In this document: positions 59,336 to 64,000 of the stretch, one piece after another | Numbering within the stretch: the stretch's first letter is position 1 | Layout of the letters: each line of letters starts with the position of its first letter | Assembly (NCBI GenBank): GCA_019915135.1 | Contig: JAHLMK010000010.1 | Coordinates: 1 to 64,000 of the forward strand | Length of the DNA: 64,000 nt | Direction of reading: 5' to 3' | Source: Strobilurus pachycystidiatus | Lineage: Eukaryota; Basidiomycota; Agaricomycetes; Agaricales; Physalacriaceae | Program-made: the position numbers and the translations under genes | Notes under the pieces: generated by a model | Seen by the model: only the letters and a program-made list of their open reading frames with translations | Database searches by the model: none | Told to the model about the DNA's origin: nothing

Positions 59336-59557
59336 TGCTAGCCTGAGGATTGAGATATAGAGTATGATTAGCGTCGAGCGCTGTATAAGTAGTACTTCGG
59401 TGTATCTGAGTGATCGCCGAACGCGAAAGTCAGCGCGGTCAGCCGTGGTCGGCCATCGGCCGGCAAGTCTATTTGGCTGCAGCGTCTGCCCAATTCGATC
59501 ATCCGAGAGTATCCGCGCAAAGCCAGCGTTCACCCAAGTCCATCCAATCTCGCGAAG
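59336..59557. promoter_or_regulatory. 222-bp intergenic region between divergent genes
   Basis: Separates the start codons of the methyltransferase (minus) and ATP synthase subunit k (plus) genes. It is likely a shared promoter region. No specific element was identified. Confidence 0.45.
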
Positions 59558-59950
59558 ATGAGCTAGTACGCCTTCAACTGTGGCGTCGTTATTCCGCTCG
59601 CTAACTGGGACTCGCCAGCGTTATCTTTGGCCGTGCCATCAAAAACGAATACCTCGCATTGGGCACTCTCTCAACAGTGTTCGGAGGAGCGTTCCTAGCA
59701 ACGCGTGGTGGCAAGAAGGAGGCACCCGCAAAGCCTACGCTCGTCGAGAAAGTGAAGGAGGCAGTCACGACCGGAAACAGGTGTGTTCACTTGGATTGAG
59801 CGTTTAACAAGGAAACCTAACGAGACTGTCAACAGCGAAGAAGAAGAATTGTAAGTCGCCACGAGGAAAGCACGAACCAGACTGACTGACGGCAGAATGT
59901 CCAGCATCCGTAAATTCGTAGAGGAGGCAGAGAAGGAGGCGAAGCATTAA
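59558..59950 (+). CDS. Mitochondrial ATP synthase subunit k (Atp19-like)
   Basis: A 79-aa model in four tiny exons: 59558-59565, 59619-59780, 59836-59850 and 59896-59950, giving consistent phases. The protein is MSYVIFGRAIKNEYLALGTL, then STVFGGAFLATRGGKKE (one membrane segment), a Pro/Lys/Ala linker (APAKPTLVEKVKEAV), and an acidic helical tail SEEEEL, MSSIRKFVEEAEKEAKH. Length, the GRAI-LALGT-hydrophobic start and the charged FxxxxxKxxxK-type end fit the Fo-associated subunit k of fungal F1Fo-ATP synthase, which helps dimer stability in the inner membrane. The first coding exon is 8 nt (ATGAGCTA) and the third 15 nt. It is followed 74 bp later by the next gene on the same strand. Confidence 0.78.
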
Positions 59951-60024
59951 GCAGGCAATTAAGCAGAGCAGTCATGTCGTTTTTGCCCAGACTTGTGATA
60001 GAATAAGCTTCCCCAGCAACCACC

Positions 60025-61075
60025 ATGATGGACACAAAACGCCGCTCCCTTCAACTCCAGCCTTTACATCTCCTTACTGCCTCGTCCCCGCCGCCGTCGC
60101 CCGCCCCGCGTCGGCAGTCGTCAATAAGCATTCCTTACCGCCCAGAGCGCGCAATAAATCGCGAGCCGGTCACCCTTGCCGAAAAGTAACTGCCCGCCTC
60201 GTACATTAACTTCCGTGCTTACCACGAGCCTGCTCAGACACGCTGATCTGCTCCATTTCATTGCTCAGAAGGAGAGCAGATGCCTTGAACTGCGTAGTCA
60301 ACTCGCCGTCCATGAAGCAGAACTCCTCGAGCTAAAGCGCAAGTGGGAGCGCATCGTGTCGCGCGGCTTCGAACGGCAACAGTCTGCTCCACCTACGCCA
60401 ACAGCGTCTTCATCGTCAGCGTCTCCAGCGGCGACACCGGTGGCGGCACCAGCATCGACAACCACCACCGCAACGGCTTCCGCCACGCCGCCCTCCACCT
60501 CCACCTCTGTATTGGCATCATCCCTCCCCCTCCCTTCATCACCAATTCCGGGCGCACAAGGGTTCGAAGACGTAGCGTCCTGGATCACGACCAACATCCC
60601 CAAGAAATGGGACACGGCAACCATCTCCAAGCGCGCGTCAATGTTCGGACAGTCTATCGCACAAGCACTTGACCTTGGCGACCTTACTGCAACCACGCCC
60701 AAGGCGACTTCTCCGACAACACCGACCACGCCGCTTAAGCCGTCGTTGTCCAGGACGGGCTCGCTAGGCAGGAGCACAATGAACAGGACAGGTCCCCTGC
60801 GGGCGTCCAAGCTCAACACGTCCCATTCGCCATCCACATCCACATCCACGCTCAATGACTCCTCGCCAACCTCGTCCGTCTCCTCCGCGACCAGGCGCTC
60901 CTCGTCGGGATCACCAACCGCGGCCGCAACCAAGCATCCGATCCCGGCATCCCCTACCACCCCCACATCCGCTATCAAACCCACGTCCAAACAGCCTGCG
61001 TCCAGGACCAACATGTCTTTGACGGGCACGCCGGAGGTAGAGGAGGACGACGCGGACGATGCGTGGAACTGGTAG
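60025..61075 (+). CDS. Coiled-coil, Ser/Thr-rich protein (DUF4048-like)
   Basis: Two exons (60025-60185 and 60229-61075) encode 335 aa. The N-terminus is basic/Pro-rich (MMDTKRRSLQLQPLHLL). Across the intron there is a conserved-looking coiled coil: LAENLLRHADLLHFIAQKES, RCLELRSQLAVHEAELLELK, RKWERIVSRGF. A long Ser/Thr/Pro/Ala-rich region follows, then a helical block (VASWITTNIPKKWDTATISK, RASMFGQSIAQALDLGDL), more Ser/Thr-rich sequence, and an acidic C-terminus ending DDADDAWNW. I recall fungal DUF4048-type proteins with this coiled coil and Trp-containing acidic end, but function is unknown. The Golgi/vesicle flavour of the layout is a guess. The 273-codon antisense frame is a shadow. Confidence 0.75.
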
Positions 61076-61741
61076 CATATCTTTCTGGCATGGCATCCCT
61101 CATGATCACTCACGCGCATCTACACGTCACATACATTCACTTGCATATCATTGTCTACATATGGAACCCGGTCGGTATTTACTACATTCTCTTATTGTTG
61201 TCGTCGTTGCTGCTGCGAGGAGCAATCTGATCATTCTTGCACGCTCCATTCTTTCCGAGCTTGGATCCTGGATTGTGGTCCTTGCGATTCTGCTTCTGCT
61301 TCCGATGCTGTCTGTGTTTGCGAGCAGACGCGTCTTTAGGAGCGTTCCACGCAAGCTTAAGCTTGACTCGTGTACAATTTGGGAAGGGCATAAGTATTCC
61401 GGAGCTCCCATTATGTCTCTACTTATAACCAGTGAGGCAGGATCGTTTTGAGCCCACCCGACACAAGATTGGTTGTTCATACCTTGTCTTCCGAGCCGGG
61501 GCCCTAAAGAATGATCAGCGTAGCAGCGACTGTCAAGATCGCATTTTTCGATGCCTTCGTAGACGGGCAGAACGCGCGGTATGTTTAGACCGTTATCCAG
61601 GCTACTGTCCCCGCTCACAGCACAATGGTTTGCCGACGACATGGTCAATCCTAGTTGCATCCAGCTGCTTCGAGAGCTTCAAAATGACAAAATCAAAGGC
61701 ATTGAGATAGAAACTAAAGTACTACTGATATAAGGTCACTA
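61076..61741. other. Intergenic, no gene seen
   Basis: 3' flanks of two convergent genes. Overlapping frames on both strands over 61059-61451 and 61148-61660 are hydrophobic or basic by composition only. Confidence 0.4.
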
Positions 61742-64000
61742 TTACTGGCACAAATCATCCATCATTTCCAATTGCTTTCTGAAGCCATCAGCAAACTCTG
61801 CATCCTTGAGGAGTCGCTCTCGCAATGCATCATCCAGACATACACTCCCGTCAACAAGGTGAATCACTTCCTGGCTGAAGAATTCTGGCATTGGGGGATC
61901 TTGATGGTCGGTTTGGTTCAGCCAGTCAAGAACAGATCTCATATAGGTCCGACAAGTATGCCAGGAAGGGTACTGCTGTAACTCCATGATAAGGTATCGG
62001 TATCGGGATGGCTTGCTTTCTTCCGTCCAAATGTAAGGCAATTCAGGAAATAGGAGACATGAAAGCATGTTCTTTGGGCACAATAGGTGTTTGATGGCTT
62101 CTTGCCTCATGGATGGGGATTCAATGTACTTCAAACCGCAGATAAAGTTTTCAATGGACACAGAAAAATTAACTGGTGTTTTGTATACAAGCTCTACTGC
62201 AAGGAATCGCTTTGGCCACTGGTCATTTACAAAGACCCTATATGCATCTTCAGAATGTTGGCGGAGGGCCAGGTTCATGATGCAAACAAGATGCCAAAGG
62301 CTCCATCCACCATTACGTTGTGAAATGGAAAGATAGCAAGTCACAACACTCTGGAGTATTGGTATCAGCATAGGGAAATTATCTTTGTAAAGATGGTTCT
62401 TGTATAGCAAGAGGGCATTACACAAACAGTCTTGTGCAGCATACTGGAGGGGCTGCTTCAGTGACAGAAGCAATGTATGTGCAGTGATGATATCAAGAAC
62501 AAGTTTTCTCATGGCCAAAAATGCTGCATCTTTATCCTTGAATCTGAGAGGATTGTTCTGGTTATTGTGCTTAGTTGGACTGACAACAGTATTTAACAGT
62601 GTAAGGAAAGCAGCCAAATCTGGTGTTTCATCTGAGCTCTCAATCAATGCCAACACCTGTTGAAAGGCAAAAGTCCCTAGAGCTGCAATCAAAGATGGAA
62701 GGGCCCTGGTTTTATCAAATTTCATATTGCATATATCAAATGCAGCTAGCATGTCTGTCACAAGAGTGCTGTGGTATGGCTCAAATGTGACAAAATTCTT
62801 AAGATTGAGTACCTCAGGAAGAGGCTGTCTGCGCCCTCTTGGGGTAAGTATGTGACCAATGAGGATAGCAAAGGAGGGTGCATTGAAGGTTATGGAATAT
62901 TTGTTAGATTTCAAGGGGGGATGAAGATCCCACTTGCAACGCTGAAGAAATTTGCTCCAGATAATAGGATGTAATTCCACCCAATACCTGTCACAGATAA
63001 AGTCATTGGCATTGAAGCTGTCCTTGCAGGACCCCAATGAGACATTCATTGCATGAAGCTGGAAATCACCTCCATCCATCAAGGCCATGGAACGAGAGAC
63101 ATTTGGATTGAATAATTGAGACCGTACCAGCCGCTCTACAGTGTCATGTCCCCCTGAAATGGCTCTTTGACCTTGCATGAAGGAAGGTTCAAAAATCACC
63201 TCGTACTCAGTCCACTGGTTCCATAGACAATGCCAGGTGTCTTTCACAGCATTTACAGACCAAATTTTGGTAGCTGCATGCCTCTCAACTGACAAAGGCA
63301 GTCCAGCAATGGCCTGAACTGCAATGCTTTGGACACTGGGATTGGATGACACTGCATGTAACCAAAGAATGCCATCAACCGAGATAGCATCATGCGCAAC
63401 GTGTACACTCTCTGTTTCCACGGCTGATAGTGTCTGAGATTTGGTCATAGCAGCAGACATGTATTTGGTGCGTCTGGTATGTTTTTTGCGGGGATAATGA
63501 CGCCTGAAGAAACGGCCATGTCGATAGTGAAGCCAGAACTGCCGAGAAACCCCATCCCACATTTGGCCAACCTTGCGTCGAAAAAAGAGCCAGCTCAACG
63601 CAGCAGAGCAATAACCGTGGTACAGGAAGTCACTCAGTGGTGTATGATAGGGACACTGGATTGCAAATAATGGCATTGCGTTGCTCAGAATGTAAAGCAG
63701 GCTGACTAGCACAGTCAGAGTGCCAATGGTCCATGCCAGTGATGTACGCAGTGGGATGTAGAAAAGTACAAGGCCTGATAGGAAAAGACCAAGCGAAGTG
63801 TGCATGACAATGGGCAAGAGGCCAATAATGGTGCCGACATGCCATTTTTCAAGGCCCGTGAAACGGAATTGGCGGATATGGCTACGAAGTCCAGGTGTAC
63901 CAGACGGAAGTGTCACGTAATGATGCAGCCATTGCTTGACCAGTACGGCAAACAGGGCAACAACAAGGCTGCAAGTGAGACTGACGGCCCATAATCCGTT
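61742..64000 (-). CDS. DUF6535-family membrane protein, copy C (5' part beyond window)
   Basis: An open frame from the window edge to a stop at 61742, corresponding to the last exon of copies A and B. It starts within NGLWAVSLTCSLVVAL, keeps KQWLHHYVTLPSGTPGLRS and the following helices (HTSLGLFLSGLVLFYIPLRT, LAWTIGTLTVLVSLLYIL, SNAMPLFAIQCPYHTPLSD). It continues through the unassigned C-terminal region to WHTCRTYMRSVLDWLN and LEMMDDLCQ. There are about 750 codons in the window without a break, so the gene looks intact so far. Like copy B, it is CpG-poor after the membrane domain, while its first ~120 bases keep CpGs. Orientation is opposite to copy B. Confidence 0.85.
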   Translation of the reverse strand, partial: NGLWAVSLTCSLVVALFAVLVKQWLHHYVTLPSGTPGLRSHIRQFRFTGLEKWHVGTIIGLLPIVMHTSLGLFLSGLVLFYIPLRTSLAWTIGTLTVLVSLLYILSNAMPLFAIQCPYHTPLSDFLYHGYCSAALSWLFFRRKVGQMWDGVSRQFWLHYRHGRFFRRHYPRKKHTRRTKYMSAAMTKSQTLSAVETESVHVAHDAISVDGILWLHAVSSNPSVQSIAVQAIAGLPLSVERHAATKIWSVNAVKDTWHCLWNQWTEYEVIFEPSFMQGQRAISGGHDTVERLVRSQLFNPNVSRSMALMDGGDFQLHAMNVSLGSCKDSFNANDFICDRYWVELHPIIWSKFLQRCKWDLHPPLKSNKYSITFNAPSFAILIGHILTPRGRRQPLPEVLNLKNFVTFEPYHSTLVTDMLAAFDICNMKFDKTRALPSLIAALGTFAFQQVLALIESSDETPDLAAFLTLLNTVVSPTKHNNQNNPLRFKDKDAAFLAMRKLVLDIITAHTLLLSLKQPLQYAAQDCLCNALLLYKNHLYKDNFPMLIPILQSVVTCYLSISQRNGGWSLWHLVCIMNLALRQHSEDAYRVFVNDQWPKRFLAVELVYKTPVNFSVSIENFICGLKYIESPSMRQEAIKHLLCPKNMLSCLLFPELPYIWTEESKPSRYRYLIMELQQYPSWHTCRTYMRSVLDWLNQTDHQDPPMPEFFSQEVIHLVDGSVCLDDALRERLLKDAEFADGFRKQLEMMDDLCQ

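Noticed and set aside
60298..61119. 273-codon minus-strand frame opposite the coiled-coil protein
   Set aside because: Val/Gly/Asp-rich antisense of Ser/Thr/Pro codons; the plus-strand gene has a coiled coil and a proper two-exon structure.
1..64000. CRISPR arrays, bacterial-type operons, ribosome-binding sites, rRNA and tRNA genes
   Set aside because: The intron-rich genes are eukaryotic. No spaced direct-repeat array was seen, and no tRNA-like T-arm/acceptor pairing was noticed by eye, although a covariance search was not possible.
12634..64000. DUF6535 genes as transposons
   Set aside because: No transposase, reverse transcriptase, terminal repeats or target-site duplications were seen around copies A, B or C; shared upstream sequence is explained by ordinary gene duplication.

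Overview
The window comes from a filamentous basidiomycete, most likely an Agaricomycete. The evidence is dense short introns (mostly 45-60 nt), three paralogues of the multi-pass membrane family I recognise as DUF6535 (an expanded Agaricomycete family), an ATP-citrate lyase encoded as one fused polypeptide (ascomycetes use two genes), and a wood- or litter-decay style gene set: GMC oxidoreductases, a GH16 glucanase and a secreted intradiol dioxygenase. All gene models were assembled by eye from splice signals and reading-frame continuity. No alignment or database search was run.

Layout. 0-5 kb: a Ser/Pro-rich protein, a conserved-looking hypothetical gene and a single-pass membrane protein. 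5-20 kb: two GMC oxidoreductase paralogues on the minus strand about 10 kb apart. Between them lie a head-to-head pair of small twin-CX9C genes (a complex I NDUFS5-type subunit and an Emi1/DUF3128-type protein) and DUF6535 copy A. 20-26 kb: a small disordered protein and ATP-citrate lyase. 27-33 kb: a Zn2Cys6 transcription factor converging on an APC-family (GABA/choline-type) permease. 33-38 kb: gene-poor. 38-49 kb: a second Zn2Cys6 factor, TAF11, an F-box-like protein and a nucleolin/Nsr1-type RRM-RGG protein. 49-54 kb: a GH16 glucanase and an intradiol dioxygenase. 54-64 kb: DUF6535 copies B and C flanking a TPMT-like methyltransferase, an ATP synthase subunit k gene and a coiled-coil/Ser-Thr-rich protein.

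How the genes relate. Several products are housekeeping mitochondrial or cytosolic proteins: NDUFS5, Emi1-like, ATP synthase k, and ACL, which makes cytosolic acetyl-CoA. They are interleaved with lineage-specific families. The most notable observations are: (1) two twin-CX9C genes sharing a 51-bp bidirectional intergenic region that carries a perfect 9+9 palindrome; (2) CpG erosion confined to the 3' portions of DUF6535 copies B and C while the membrane-domain portion keeps its CpGs; (3) an 8-nt microexon in both GMC paralogues that completes the FAD-binding glycine motif; (4) very small coding exons, including a start codon alone on its exon.
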